DNA from: Amycolatopsis arida | GTDB taxonomy: Bacteria > Actinomycetota > Actinomycetes > Mycobacteriales > Pseudonocardiaceae | Length of the DNA: 64,000 nucleotides | Reading direction: 5' to 3' | Assembly (NCBI RefSeq): GCF_900115565.1 | Contig: NZ_FOWW01000006.1 | Coordinates: 124,001-188,000, forward strand | Shown: positions 44,473 through 54,181 of the stretch, piece by piece | Position numbering within the stretch: the first letter of the stretch is position 1 | How the letters are laid out: each line of letters starts with the position of its first letter | Program-made: the position numbers and the translations under genes | Notes under the pieces: generated by a model | Database searches by the model: none | What the model saw: only the letters and a program-made list of their open reading frames with translations | Told to the model about the DNA's origin: nothing

Positions 44473-46296
44473 TCAGAACGCCGCCCACAGCGCCCGGGTG
44501 CCGCCCACCACCGGCAGCGTCACCGACGTGCGGGTGAGGTCGATCGCCAACCCGGTGCCCGGCTTGGGCCGCAGCGTGAAGTCGTGGTCGCTGGAGGCGA
44601 GCACGAACTCCAACCGGTGCCCGGCGGGAAGCACGTAGTCGTCGGGCTGCAGCTCGAACGTCACCCGGTAGGTCTTGCCCGGTGTGATCGGCAGGGTGTG
44701 CGCCGGGCTGATCCGGTTCTGCGGGTCGGTCCAGCCCCGGGTGATCACCGTGGAGCTGCCGTCGGGCGCGCGGTCGACCAACACGCCGGTGATGTTGGCG
44801 GCCGGCCGGTCGAACGAGATCGCCAGGCTCACCTTCGCCGTGCCGCTCAACCGCACGGGCCGGGTGGCCGGGCCGGTGGCATAGGCCAACCGGTGTGCCG
44901 ACCGCGGTTGGTCGACCAGCTCCTCGATGGTCTTGGTGGCATCGTCGGTCAGTCGCTCCACCGTGGGCCAACCCGGTACCGGGTGCCGGACGTCCAGGCC
45001 ACCCCGCGCCGAACCCCCCGGCCGCGGGTACAACCGCGCGTCCGCGGTGCCCGGCGCCGGCCAGTCGGCCTCGTCGGTCCACGACTTGTCCTCGCGCTGC
45101 ACGGTGGCCTTCGGCTCGCGCTCGACGCCGTTGTCCTGCCCGTAGAGGTAGTGCGAGAACCAACGGTTCACTGTGGACAGCCACGCGTCGCGGCGCAGCG
45201 AGAGCGGATCGACGTGGCCGGACTGGTGCAGCCAGATCTTGTGCTCGACACCCCGCTTGCGCAGCGCCTCGTACCACTTCGCCACCTGGCTCATCGTGAC
45301 GTTCCAGTCGTTGAGCCCGTGCACGGCGAGCACCGACGCGCGGACCTTGCCGACGTCGGCGAGGTAGTTGCGCTCGTGCCAGAACCCGCTGTAGTCGCCG
45401 GTGAGCCGGTCCTGCTCGGCGGTGAGCCGGTCGATCACCGGGCGGCAGACCTGCCGGTCGGCGCGGGTGTAGACGTACTCGGCGAGCACATCGGTGTCCT
45501 CGCCCTGGTAGCCGCCCGGCGCCACGACCGCGCCGTCCTCCCGGTAGTAGTCGTACCACGAGGAGATCGCGGCGATCGGCACGATCGTCTCCAGCCCCTC
45601 GACCCCGGTGCTGGCCACCGCGTTCGGCAGCGTTCCGTTGTACGACACGCCCATCATCGCGGTCTTGCCGGTGGTCCAGCCGGCGGTCACCGGCGCGCCT
45701 CCGGCGTCCCGGGCCGGCGCGCGCCCGTTGAGCCAGTCGACCACGGCCTTCGCCCCGAGCGTCTCGTTCCGCCCGCCACTGGTCGGGCAGCCGGTGGACT
45801 GGCCGCTGCCCAGCGACTCGCCGTAGACCACGGCGAAGCCGCGGGCGGTGAGGTACTGCTCGTAGCGCCAGGTGATCTGCGCGGCGTCCTGCGGCCCGGC
45901 CAGCCCCACCACCGACGCCGGCGTTCCGTTGTCGTCCCTCGGCTTCTTCCGCCCCGGCACGTACAGCTCGCGGTCGACGTCGTGCATGGTGATGTCGTTG
46001 CCGCCGGCGTAGTACGGGCTGGCCTGGTAGACCACCGGCACCCGCAGCCCCCGCTCGGTCGCCCGTGGCCGGACCACCTCGACGTGGACCAGGTCGTCGG
46101 CACCGTCCGCGTCGCTGTCCACCGGCGCGGTGACCCAGGCGTGCTCGCGCACCACGTCGGCGGGGTCGAACACCGGTTGGGCCTCGCCGTCGACGAACAC
46201 CGGTCCCTGTGGCGGGTCGGCGTGCGCGGCGACGGCGGTCAGTGGCAGCACCACGACGGCGGTGCACAGGGCGGCGAGGCGAGCGGTGGCTCTCAC
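44473..46296 (-). CDS. Secreted S15-family peptidase (Xaa-Pro dipeptidyl-peptidase type)
   Basis: A 607-residue exported alpha/beta hydrolase. Signal peptide 1-26 (cleavage after AHA). Nucleophile Ser218 in MMGVSYNGTLPN, acid in HGLNDWN and His in HQSGHVDPL. A C-terminal jelly-roll domain starts near residue 430, as in X-Pro dipeptidyl-peptidases and cocaine-esterase-like enzymes. Likely cleaves proline-containing dipeptides from peptides outside the cell; related acylases and esterases share the fold. Divergent from the MuiA-like gene. Confidence 0.9.
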   Translation of the reverse strand: MRATARLAALCTAVVVLPLTAVAAHADPPQGPVFVDGEAQPVFDPADVVREHAWVTAPVDSDADGADDLVHVEVVRPRATERGLRVPVVYQASPYYAGGNDITMHDVDRELYVPGRKKPRDDNGTPASVVGLAGPQDAAQITWRYEQYLTARGFAVVYGESLGSGQSTGCPTSGGRNETLGAKAVVDWLNGRAPARDAGGAPVTAGWTTGKTAMMGVSYNGTLPNAVASTGVEGLETIVPIAAISSWYDYYREDGAVVAPGGYQGEDTDVLAEYVYTRADRQVCRPVIDRLTAEQDRLTGDYSGFWHERNYLADVGKVRASVLAVHGLNDWNVTMSQVAKWYEALRKRGVEHKIWLHQSGHVDPLSLRRDAWLSTVNRWFSHYLYGQDNGVEREPKATVQREDKSWTDEADWPAPGTADARLYPRPGGSARGGLDVRHPVPGWPTVERLTDDATKTIEELVDQPRSAHRLAYATGPATRPVRLSGTAKVSLAISFDRPAANITGVLVDRAPDGSSTVITRGWTDPQNRISPAHTLPITPGKTYRVTFELQPDDYVLPAGHRLEFVLASSDHDFTLRPKPGTGLAIDLTRTSVTLPVVGGTRALWAAF

Positions 46297-46420
46297 GCGG
46301 TCCCCCAGTCTGGGTCGGAGCGGGTAGACGTCGACGTACCCTGACCGGAGACCCCCGTGGTGTCAAGGAGTTCGGCTGGTTGCCCGACGAACGGCGGCTC
46401 CGGCTACTACCGTCGGCGGC

Positions 46421-47965
46421 ATGCCCACCGTGTTGGACGCCCCGATCGTCGCCGTCACCGTCTACCCCCGGCACGCGCGGATCACCCGGCGCGGGCGGGC
46501 CCGCCTGGCCGGCGACCCCCGGCTGGTGCTCGGCGACCTGCCGCTCGGGATCGTGCCCGACTCCGTCCGGGTCGCCGGGCGCGGACCGGCGACGGTCGTC
46601 GGCGTGGAGCTGGCCCGGCAGGTGCGCGCCGAGCCGGCCGACCCCGAGCTGGCGGCCCTGGTCGAACGGCAACGCACCGTGAAACGGCGACTGGCGGAGA
46701 TCGGCGACGCGCGGACCGTGGAGACCACCCGCGCGGAGCTGCTCGACGCGCTGGCCCGCCGCGCGGGCGGCGCGCTCGCCACGGCGCTGGCCCGTGGGTC
46801 GGCCGAACCGGATCGGGTCGCGCACATCGGGGAGGCCGTCACCGGGCAGCTCGGCGCGACCCTCGCCCGGCAGCGCGACCTCGCCGAGCGCCACGCCCGC
46901 CTCACCGAGGAGCTCGACGCCGCCGCGCGGGCGGTGCGCGACCGGGAGGCCGAGCACGGGCCGGACCGCACGGCGGTGACCGTCGAGCTGGCCCCGGAGC
47001 GGGCCGGGCACGACGACCCCGAAGTCGAGCTCGAGGTGTCCTATGTGGTCACCGAGGCCGGTTGGGAGTCCGGCTACGACCTCCGGCTGCGCGGCGAGCG
47101 GCTCGCGCTGATCTGGCACGGCATCGTCCACCAGCGCACCGGCGAGGACTGGCCGGAGTGCCCGCTGACCCTGTCCACCGCGCGCCCCGCTGCCGGCGTG
47201 TCCGTGCCCGAGCTGGCCCCGTGGTTCCTCGACCGCGCCCGCCCCGCGCCCCCGCCGCAGGGCCGGGGCGGCTCCTCCACGCTCGCCATGCCGGCCGGCG
47301 GCGGCGCGCCCGAGATGGCGGTGGCGACCGCCGAGGCCGAGCACGGCGCCACGGTGTCCACCTACCGGCCGACCCGCCCGGTGGCCGTGCCGGCCGACGG
47401 CCGCCCGTACCGCACGACGATCGCCGAGCTCGCGCTGACCGCCACGCTGGACCACGTCGCCGCACCGGTCCGCGACGACCACGCCTACCTGCGCGCGGTG
47501 GTCACCAACGGCTCCCCGCACACCCTGCGGCCGGGCCGGGCCGCGCTGTTCCACGACACCGAGTTCGTGGGCACCACCAGCCTGCCCACCTGGGCACCCG
47601 GCGCGGAGGTCGAGCTCGCGCTCGGGATCGACGACCGGATCCAGGTGGAGCGCGAGCTGGTCCGCCGCACCGCCGGCAGGGGCCCGCTGTCCGGTGCCCG
47701 GCGACGCGAGGTCGGCTACCGGATCACCGTCGCCAACCACCGACCCACACCGGCCACCGTGACTGTGCTCGACCAGGTGCCGGTGTCGCGCGACGACGCC
47801 GTCGTCGTGCGCGACGTGCACGCCCACCCGGAGCCGGACGAGCGGTCCGACCTCGGCGAGCTGACCTGGCGGCTGGAACTCGCGCCCGGCGCCGACGCCG
47901 AGATCATCCTGTCGTTCCGGGTGGACGTGGGCAAGGGCGTCGAGCTCGCCGGCTGGCGGGAGTAG
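46421..47965 (+). CDS. MuiA-like protein with DUF4140 and DUF4139
   Basis: A 514-residue protein. The N-terminal DUF4140 part (VVAVTVYPRHARITRRGRA, LVLGDLPLGIVPDSVRV) is followed by a coiled-coil region at about 85-185, then DUF4139 (LEVSYVVTEAGWESGYDLRL, LALIWHGIVHQRTGEDWPECPLTLSTA split by position) to the end. Proteins of this type are annotated as mucoidy inhibitor MuiA; the biochemical role is unknown. No signal peptide is evident, so it is probably cytoplasmic. Confidence 0.88.
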   Translation: MPTVLDAPIVAVTVYPRHARITRRGRARLAGDPRLVLGDLPLGIVPDSVRVAGRGPATVVGVELARQVRAEPADPELAALVERQRTVKRRLAEIGDARTVETTRAELLDALARRAGGALATALARGSAEPDRVAHIGEAVTGQLGATLARQRDLAERHARLTEELDAAARAVRDREAEHGPDRTAVTVELAPERAGHDDPEVELEVSYVVTEAGWESGYDLRLRGERLALIWHGIVHQRTGEDWPECPLTLSTARPAAGVSVPELAPWFLDRARPAPPPQGRGGSSTLAMPAGGGAPEMAVATAEAEHGATVSTYRPTRPVAVPADGRPYRTTIAELALTATLDHVAAPVRDDHAYLRAVVTNGSPHTLRPGRAALFHDTEFVGTTSLPTWAPGAEVELALGIDDRIQVERELVRRTAGRGPLSGARRREVGYRITVANHRPTPATVTVLDQVPVSRDDAVVVRDVHAHPEPDERSDLGELTWRLELAPGADAEIILSFRVDVGKGVELAGWRE

Positions 47966-48070
47966 GGCGAATCCGATCCATTCGTCTCCCAGCGGCGGCA
48001 GCCGCGTCCTGCGCGGCACGCACCTCGCACCGCTACCCGCACCGCCACGGGAAACAAGTCCAGAACACTC

Positions 48071-48499
48071 TCACCCCTGGGAGATGTAGGCCTGGAGCTG
48101 TTCCCGGCTCTGCTCGAGCTCGTCCATCCTGGCCTTCACCACGTCCCCGATGCTGACGATGCCGGCCAGCTTCCCGTCGACGAGCACCGGGACGTGCCGG
48201 ATCCGCCGCTGCGTCATCACCGCGCTCAGGTCGTCCACCGAGTCCTCGGGACCGCAGGTGGCGACGACCTTCGTCATGATCTCCGACACCGGGCGCCCCA
48301 ACAGCTGCGCGCCCCGCTCGTGCAGCCGCCGCACCACGTCCCGCTCGGACACGATTCCCGCGACGCCGTCGCCGCCGGCGACCACCAGCGCGCCCACGTT
48401 GTGCTCGGCCAGCCGGCCGAGCAGCTCGGCCACGGTGGCGTCCGGATCCACCGTCGCCACGAACGTCCCCTTGCTCCGCAACACGTCGGCGATCCGCAT
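48071..48499 (-). CDS. Paired CBS-domain protein
   Basis: A 142-residue protein made of two CBS domains, about 8-65 (GTFVATVDPDATVAELLGRL, SERDVVRRLHERG) and 72-130 (VVATCGPEDSVDDLSAVM, RIRHVPVLVDGKLAGIVSIGD). Stand-alone CBS pairs bind adenosine nucleotides and act as energy or redox sensors; no effector domain is attached. The ATG at 48499 has GGAGGAG six bases upstream. It converges with the MuiA-like gene and is followed downstream by nothing recognisable. Confidence 0.9.
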   Translation of the reverse strand: MRIADVLRSKGTFVATVDPDATVAELLGRLAEHNVGALVVAGGDGVAGIVSERDVVRRLHERGAQLLGRPVSEIMTKVVATCGPEDSVDDLSAVMTQRRIRHVPVLVDGKLAGIVSIGDVVKARMDELEQSREQLQAYISQG

Positions 48500-48577
48500 G
48501 CGTTCTCCTCCCGACCCGGTGAGCTGACTCACATCAGGCTAGCGGTCGGGGCGGGGCCCGGGAAAGCCGTTGATCGC

Positions 48578-49600
48578 CTAGCGGACCTGGTCCTCCGGCG
48601 CGGTGAAGGTGTTGCAGGACCCGGTGCTGAAGGACCGGAATCCGATCTCCGCCCACCGGACCTGGTTGGCCAGCGTGCCGTGGGTGTCGCTGTCCCCGGA
48701 GTTCGCGAAGTCGTCGACCGCCTCCCGAGCCTGCCGCATGGTGAGCGAGCCCTGGCCGGCGGCGCTCCTCAGGAACAGCCCGGCGAAGCAGTTGGCCTGC
48801 AACTCCACCTTGCGGGTCAGCGCCTTCACCTCGGGGCCGTCCTCCTCGGCGTCGGCCAGCTCGTCCTGCACCGCGTACATGATCCCGCTCAACGTCTGCA
48901 CGTGGTGGGCGTACTCGTGGGCGAGTACGGCCAGGTGCGAGGCGGGGTTGGTGCCCACCGTGTCGAGCAGCCGGTCCTCGGGCATGTAGATGACCTCGTC
49001 CCAACCACAGTAGAACGCGGTGGCCTCCTCGGCGGTGGGTGTCTCGCCGCACTCGGTGCTCGCGTCGGCCGCGATGTCCAGCCGCGGCGAGGCGAACGGC
49101 TGGTTCACCGCGGCCAGTGCCGGCCGCCACACCTCGTCCAGGCAGGCCACGCCGGCGGTGTAGAACGCGCGCAGCTGATCCGCGGCGCGGCCGAGCTCGG
49201 GCAGGTCGCAGGCCACCTTCGGCAGCTCCACGTCCGCGGCGAGCAACGGGTTCGTGCCGAGCGCGCGGACAGGGGCGGCCACCGCGGAGGTGCTGCTCGA
49301 CGGGCTCGCGCTCGCGGCGACCCCGGGCAGCGCGATCGGCGTGCCGCCGACCGTCCCACCGGCCCGGCCCACCAGCACCACGGTGGCGACCACGGCGAGC
49401 ACCAGCAGCGCGGTGCCGAGCAGGGCCCACGGCGAGTTGCGGGGTGGCGCGGCCATGCCCGGTGGCGACCCGTAGTCGGCACCGGCCGGCACGGTGTCAT
49501 CCGGCGGGTCACTCGGCGCCGTGCCGGGCGACGGCGGGGGCTGCGCCGGCGGTTCCTCGCGCCTGCCCTCCTCGGCTGTGTCCACGGTCTCCTCCCCCAC
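48578..49600 (-). CDS. Membrane-anchored neutral zinc metallopeptidase
   Basis: A 340-residue protein of the putative neutral zinc metallopeptidase family (YpfJ-like). A Pro-rich cytoplasmic region (1-55) is followed by one membrane helix (about 58-78), then the peptidase domain outside the cell with the zinc motif HEYAH at 228-232 and downstream Glu in KVELQANCFAG. Cysteines at 131, 153, 184 and 198 may form disulfides. The start is the GTG at 49600; another GTG at 49585 is close behind GGAGGAG and is possible. Divergent from the prolyl oligopeptidase gene. Confidence 0.86.
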   Translation of the reverse strand: MGEETVDTAEEGRREEPPAQPPPSPGTAPSDPPDDTVPAGADYGSPPGMAAPPRNSPWALLGTALLVLAVVATVVLVGRAGGTVGGTPIALPGVAASASPSSSTSAVAAPVRALGTNPLLAADVELPKVACDLPELGRAADQLRAFYTAGVACLDEVWRPALAAVNQPFASPRLDIAADASTECGETPTAEEATAFYCGWDEVIYMPEDRLLDTVGTNPASHLAVLAHEYAHHVQTLSGIMYAVQDELADAEEDGPEVKALTRKVELQANCFAGLFLRSAAGQGSLTMRQAREAVDDFANSGDSDTHGTLANQVRWAEIGFRSFSTGSCNTFTAPEDQVR

Positions 49601-49719
49601 CTGCGATCCTCCCCCGGCTCGCGGCGAAGGCCAGCATATCCAGGGGTCTTCCCCTCCGGATCACGAAACGAGAACTCCTCCCGCGCCGGCACCCGTCGGG
49701 AATGGGCCAGACTGGGGGA

Positions 49720-51741
49720 ATGACCGACACCGATCCCTACCTCTGGCTGGAGGACGTCACCGACGAGCGGGCCCTCGACTGGGTACGGGCACGCAACGCG
49801 GAGACCACCGCCGAGCTGGCCGACCGGCCCCGGTTCGGGCGGCTGCGGGACGAGATCCGCGAGGTGCTCGACGCCGACGACCGCATCCCCTATGTCCGGC
49901 GGCGGGGCGAGCTGCTCTACAACTTCTGGCGGGACGCGGCGCGCCCGCGCGGGGTGTGGCGGCGCACCACGCTGGCCGAGTACCGGACGCCGCGGCCGGA
50001 CTGGGAGGTGCTGCTCGACGTCGACGCCCTCGCCGAGCGGGAGGGCGAGAACTGGGTGTGGCAGGGCGCCACCGTCCGCTACCCGGGCTATTCGCGCGCA
50101 CTGGTGGAGCTGTCCCGGGGCGGCGCCGACGCCACCGTGGTCCGCGAGTTCGACCTCGATCGGCGGGAGTTCGTCCCCGACGGCTTCACGCTGCCCGAGG
50201 CGAAGAGCTCGGTCACCTGGATCGACGAGGACCGGATCTACGTCGGCACGGACGTCGGGCCTGGGTCGCTGACCTCCTCCGGCTACCCGCGGCTGGTCAA
50301 GGAGTGGCGGCGCGGCACGCCGCTGGCCGACGCCGAGACGGTGTTCGAGGGCAAGGCGGACGACGTGGCCGTGTACGGGCTGTACGACCCCACCGAGGGG
50401 TTCGAGCGGCACATGGTCCACCGCAGCATCGACTTCTACCGGGCCGAGCGCTACCTGCGGACCGCCGAGGGGCTGGTCCGGCTGGACGTCCCCGACGACG
50501 CGCGGACGTCGGTGCACCGCGAGTGGCTGCTGGTGCGGACGCGGTCGCCGTGGGCGGTCGGGGGCACCGAGCACCCGGCGGGTGCGCTGCTGGCGGCCCG
50601 GCTCGACGAGTTCCTGGCCGGCCGGCACCGCTGGGACGTGCTGTTCGAGCCCGACGAGCACACATCGCTGGACTACCACGCGTGGACCCGGCACCACCTC
50701 GTCGTCGGCACGCTGTCCGACGTGCGGACCCGGCTGCGGGTACTCACCCCCACCGGGGACGGCTGGCGCGACGAGCCACTCTCCGGGGTCGGCGAGCGGG
50801 CCGCCACGATCGAGCTGGTGGACACCGACCCGCGGCACACCGACGAGCTGCTGCTCAGCACCAGCGGGTTCACCGAGCCGGCCACCCTCGTCCGCGGCGA
50901 GGTCGGCCAGGACACGGAGGTGCTCAAGCGGGCGCCGGCGTTCTTCCCGGCCGACGGCCTCACCGTCGACCAGCACGTCGCGACCTCGACGGACGGCACG
51001 AAGGTGCCGTACTTCGTGGTCGGCCGTCCCGGGTCCGGGCCGGGGCCGACGTTGCTCACCGGCTACGGCGGGTTCGAGGTGTCGCTCACCCCGTCGTACA
51101 GCGGTGTGATCGGCCGCGGCTGGCTGGCCCGCGGCGGCACCTACGTGGTCGCCAACCTCCGCGGCGGCGGTGAGTACGGCCCCCGGTGGCACAGCGAGGC
51201 GGTCCGGGCCGACCGGCACCGGGTGTACGAGGACTTCGCCGCGATCGCGAGGGACCTCGTCGAGCGCGGGATCACCACCCCGGAGCGACTGGGCATCCAG
51301 GGCGGCAGCAACGGCGGTCTGCTGATGGGCGTCATGCTGACCCGCCACCCCGAGCTGTTCGGCGCGATCGTCAGCCAGGTGCCGCTGCTGGACATGCGCC
51401 GCTACCATCGGTTGCTGGCCGGCGCGTCGTGGATGGCCGAGTACGGCGACCCCGACGACGAGGCGGACTGGGCTCACCTGCGGGAGTTCTCGCCCTACCA
51501 CCAGGTGCGGGCCGGGCGGGACTACCCTCCGGTGCTGTTCGTGACCTCCACCAGGGACGACCGGGTGCACCCGGCGCACGCGCGGAAGATGGTCGCCCGG
51601 ATGCGCGAGCTGGGGTACGGGCCGGACCGGGTGCGCTACCACGAGAACATCGAGGGCGGCCATGGGGCGGCGGCGGACAACGCGCAGCTCGCCGTCAAGT
51701 GGGCGCTGGTGTTCGAGTTCCTGTGGTCCCAGCTCGGTTGA
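49720..51741 (+). CDS. Prolyl oligopeptidase family serine peptidase (S9A)
   Basis: A 673-residue cytoplasmic-type peptidase. The beta-propeller is at about 70-390, and the alpha/beta-hydrolase domain contains Ser530 (QGGSNGGLLMG), Asp614 (TSTRDDRVHP) and His648 (EGGHGA), the full catalytic triad in family order. N-terminal DPYLWLEDV and RGGGEYG are further S9A signatures. It cleaves short proline-containing peptides. The ATG at 49720 follows GGGGGA by one base only, so the ribosome binding site is weak. No signal peptide is seen. Confidence 0.93.
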   Translation: MTDTDPYLWLEDVTDERALDWVRARNAETTAELADRPRFGRLRDEIREVLDADDRIPYVRRRGELLYNFWRDAARPRGVWRRTTLAEYRTPRPDWEVLLDVDALAEREGENWVWQGATVRYPGYSRALVELSRGGADATVVREFDLDRREFVPDGFTLPEAKSSVTWIDEDRIYVGTDVGPGSLTSSGYPRLVKEWRRGTPLADAETVFEGKADDVAVYGLYDPTEGFERHMVHRSIDFYRAERYLRTAEGLVRLDVPDDARTSVHREWLLVRTRSPWAVGGTEHPAGALLAARLDEFLAGRHRWDVLFEPDEHTSLDYHAWTRHHLVVGTLSDVRTRLRVLTPTGDGWRDEPLSGVGERAATIELVDTDPRHTDELLLSTSGFTEPATLVRGEVGQDTEVLKRAPAFFPADGLTVDQHVATSTDGTKVPYFVVGRPGSGPGPTLLTGYGGFEVSLTPSYSGVIGRGWLARGGTYVVANLRGGGEYGPRWHSEAVRADRHRVYEDFAAIARDLVERGITTPERLGIQGGSNGGLLMGVMLTRHPELFGAIVSQVPLLDMRRYHRLLAGASWMAEYGDPDDEADWAHLREFSPYHQVRAGRDYPPVLFVTSTRDDRVHPAHARKMVARMRELGYGPDRVRYHENIEGGHGAAADNAQLAVKWALVFEFLWSQLG

Positions 51742-51758
51742 CGCCCTCAGCGGGGTGA

Positions 51759-53291
51759 TCAGCCCCAGCAGCCGCAGCCGGCGACCGCCGGCGGTGGCCC
51801 GAGGGGCTCGCGTGCCGCCTCCCTGATGTCGGCCAGCACCCGCCGCCGCTCCTCCGGTGAGAGGTAGCGGCCGCGCAGTACCACGGCGTGCACCCGCCGG
51901 GTGTTGCGGATGTCGGCGAGCGGGTCGGCGTCGAGCACCACCAGATCCGCGCTCGCACCCGGGGTGATGGTGCCGGTGGTGTGCGCGAGGCCGAGGAACC
52001 GGGCCGCGTCGAGGGTGGCCGCGCGCAACGCCCGCGCCGGGGACAGCCCGGCCTCGACCAGGAGATCCAGCTCGTCGTGCAGGCCGAAACCGGGGAAGCA
52101 GAACGGGTTGTTGGCGTCGGTGCCGGCGAGCAGGCCGACGCCCGCCCGGTCCAGCGTGCCGACCAGCCGCCGCTGGGCGGCGAAGAAGGCACGTCGCTCG
52201 GCGATCTGCTCGGGCGTGCCGGGCGCGGTGCTCTCGAGCTGCCGCCACCAGTAGTCCACGATGGTGGGCGGTAAGTAGGCCAGCCGCTCGTCGTCCGGGT
52301 CGAACGCCGCGACCGGCAGCGACAGGGACCGCAGCACGGTGAGGGTCGGTGACTGCCACGTCCCGTTGCGGCGCAGCCGGGCGAACAGTGCGTCCGCCTT
52401 GGCCGGGTCGTAGCCGGCCACCGCCGTCCCTTCCAGCCTCCTGGCCCGGAGGAACCACTCGATCGGCCGCTCGGGGTCCACCGGTTCCCTGGTGATCTCG
52501 ACGCGGATCCGGTCCTCGTCGGCGGAGGTGGCGAGGAACATCCCGAAGAGGTGTTCGATGCTGCGCAGGCCCTGGTCGCTGGCCTCGCCCGCGGAGACCC
52601 GCTCCGGCACGTGCCCGACGACGGGGAGCCGCTGCCGCCGGGCCTCGGCCGCGACCGCCGCGAACGTCTCCGCACCGAGGAACGAGTAGGCCTTCACGAA
52701 GTCGGCGCCCCGCGCGGCGGCGGCGCGGACGGCCGCTCGGGCCTCGTCGGGGGTGGCGACCTGGGCGGCGCCGGTCGGTGCGTGGATCGAGTGCGGTCCG
52801 TCGATGATCGTGCTGGCGATGACCATCCGCGGGCCCAGCACCTCGCCGCGGTCGATGCGCTCGCGCAGGTCGTGCAGCGCGGGGTGGAAGTAGCCGTACA
52901 TCTCGCGCACACCGGTCACCCCGTTGACGACGTACAGCGGCGGGTACACCCGGTCCAGCGGGACGGAGTGCACGTGCATGTCCCACAGGCCGGGGATCAG
53001 GTACTTGCCGGGCAACCGCAGCACCCGCGCGCCGGGCGGGAAGCCGCGTGCCGGGGTGTGGCCCACGGCGACGATCCGGTCGCCGACCAGGACCACGGTC
53101 GCCGGCCGCCCGGGCCGGCCGGTGCCGTCGATCACCGTGGCGCCGGTGAGGATGGTGATCTCCGCTCCGCCGGGCTCGGCCGCGGCGTCGAGCCCGGTGG
53201 TCAGCGTGCCGCCGGCGACGGTGAGTCCGGCCCCGCAGCGGGCCAGCCAGGTGAGGAACGCGCGGCGGTCGGTGGGCGAGTCCACGGCCAT
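51759..53291 (-). CDS. Amidohydrolase family protein with possible Tat signal
   Basis: A 510-residue metal-dependent hydrolase of the imidazolonepropionase/prolidase-like class. H-x-H at 106-108 (LWDMHVHS), a conserved Lys in GADFVKAYSF, His in VVGHVPE and SIEHLF, and Asp in LLAGTDANNPF form the binuclear metal site. The N-terminus has DRRAFLTWLARCG followed by a hydrophobic stretch, resembling a twin-arginine signal, so it may be exported. A Cys/Gly-rich tail (AVAGCGCWG) is odd. The substrate is not predictable. It converges with the prolyl oligopeptidase. Confidence 0.86.
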   Translation of the reverse strand: MAVDSPTDRRAFLTWLARCGAGLTVAGGTLTTGLDAAAEPGGAEITILTGATVIDGTGRPGRPATVVLVGDRIVAVGHTPARGFPPGARVLRLPGKYLIPGLWDMHVHSVPLDRVYPPLYVVNGVTGVREMYGYFHPALHDLRERIDRGEVLGPRMVIASTIIDGPHSIHAPTGAAQVATPDEARAAVRAAAARGADFVKAYSFLGAETFAAVAAEARRQRLPVVGHVPERVSAGEASDQGLRSIEHLFGMFLATSADEDRIRVEITREPVDPERPIEWFLRARRLEGTAVAGYDPAKADALFARLRRNGTWQSPTLTVLRSLSLPVAAFDPDDERLAYLPPTIVDYWWRQLESTAPGTPEQIAERRAFFAAQRRLVGTLDRAGVGLLAGTDANNPFCFPGFGLHDELDLLVEAGLSPARALRAATLDAARFLGLAHTTGTITPGASADLVVLDADPLADIRNTRRVHAVVLRGRYLSPEERRRVLADIREAAREPLGPPPAVAGCGCWG

Positions 53292-53352
53292 CGTCAGGTG
53301 ACCCCCTTCGGTCGGCTACCCCCACTCTGCACCCTCGGGTAACGGAAGGGTC

Positions 53353-53372
53353 AAGCCCGCCTCGACGGGCTT
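53353..53372. promoter_or_regulatory. Hairpin and palindrome in the divergent gap
   Basis: AAGCCCG and CGGGCTT make a perfect 7-bp stem with a six-base loop in the gap between the divergent amidohydrolase and membrane-protein genes. Fourteen bases further, ACTTT and AAAGT (53386-53402) form an AT-rich inverted repeat. Either could be an operator for the winged-helix regulator of the downstream operon; this is inferred. Confidence 0.4.
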
Positions 53373-53431
53373 CTCCTCAGCGTGTACTTTTTCTAGCAAA
53401 GTTGTTGGTGGACACGAGTTACGGGGGCGGT

Positions 53432-54181
53432 ATGACGGAGAGCGCACAGGGCATGGACCCGGAGGGGACCCTGGCGGAGGTTCGACGGGTCCGGGAGCGG
53501 GCCCGCCGGCTGGCACACGGCGGGGCGTGGCTGACGGCCCTGCTGCTCGCCGCGTTGGTGCTGGGCAGCACCGCGTGGTACGAGGCGCCGTTCGGTGAGC
53601 CGGATCAGGACGGGTGGATCACGCACCCCTTCTGGGCCGGTTTGCCCAACGTCACCCGGAGCGAGGTGGGGCCGTACCTGTACTGGTTCCTCGGCATACC
53701 GCTGGTGGTGGCCGCCACGGGGGCGTGGTACCGGTGGCGCGGCGGCCGGGTCGGGATGCGGGTCGCCTGGCACTGGTACGTGGCGATCACCCTGGGCGCG
53801 CTGGCGTCGCTGGCGGTCGTGGCGGCCGTGCCCCGCACGCCCGACGGCGACCATCCCCCCGGCTGGGCGGGCCTGCTCACGCCGCTGATCGTGGTGGCGG
53901 TGGCGGCCGTGGCCTTGGGCGCGGTGGAGCGCAGCCCGGGGCTGATGGCCGGCGGGGTGTGGCTCGGCCTGATCACGGCGTGGCACAGCACGGCGGGAAT
54001 GGGCGGGTTGTCCGGTGGGGCGACGTGGCTGCTCAACGGCGGCGACGGCGGGTCGGCCGACGGCGGCCAACTCACCCTGCTCGGGTTGCACCGGCCGGGG
54101 CCGGTCCTGCTGCTGATGGTGCTCCCGCTGGTGCTGGTCGCCGGCCGGCAGCTCTGGCGGACCCGCGGGGGCACGGCATGA
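53432..54181 (+). CDS. Polytopic membrane protein of unknown function
   Basis: A 249-residue protein not recognised as a named family. After a charged N-terminal 35 residues it has five or six hydrophobic helices (for example AWLTALLLAALVLGSTAW, WYVAITLGALASLAVVAA, PLIVVAVAAVALGAV and VLLLMVLPLVLVAG). Its stop overlaps the start of a small winged-helix regulator (ATGA), a common pairing in actinomycetes in which the membrane protein and regulator are co-expressed. The ATG at 53432 is preferred to an in-frame upstream start at 53402. Confidence 0.75.
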   Translation: MTESAQGMDPEGTLAEVRRVRERARRLAHGGAWLTALLLAALVLGSTAWYEAPFGEPDQDGWITHPFWAGLPNVTRSEVGPYLYWFLGIPLVVAATGAWYRWRGGRVGMRVAWHWYVAITLGALASLAVVAAVPRTPDGDHPPGWAGLLTPLIVVAVAAVALGAVERSPGLMAGGVWLGLITAWHSTAGMGGLSGGATWLLNGGDGGSADGGQLTLLGLHRPGPVLLLMVLPLVLVAGRQLWRTRGGTA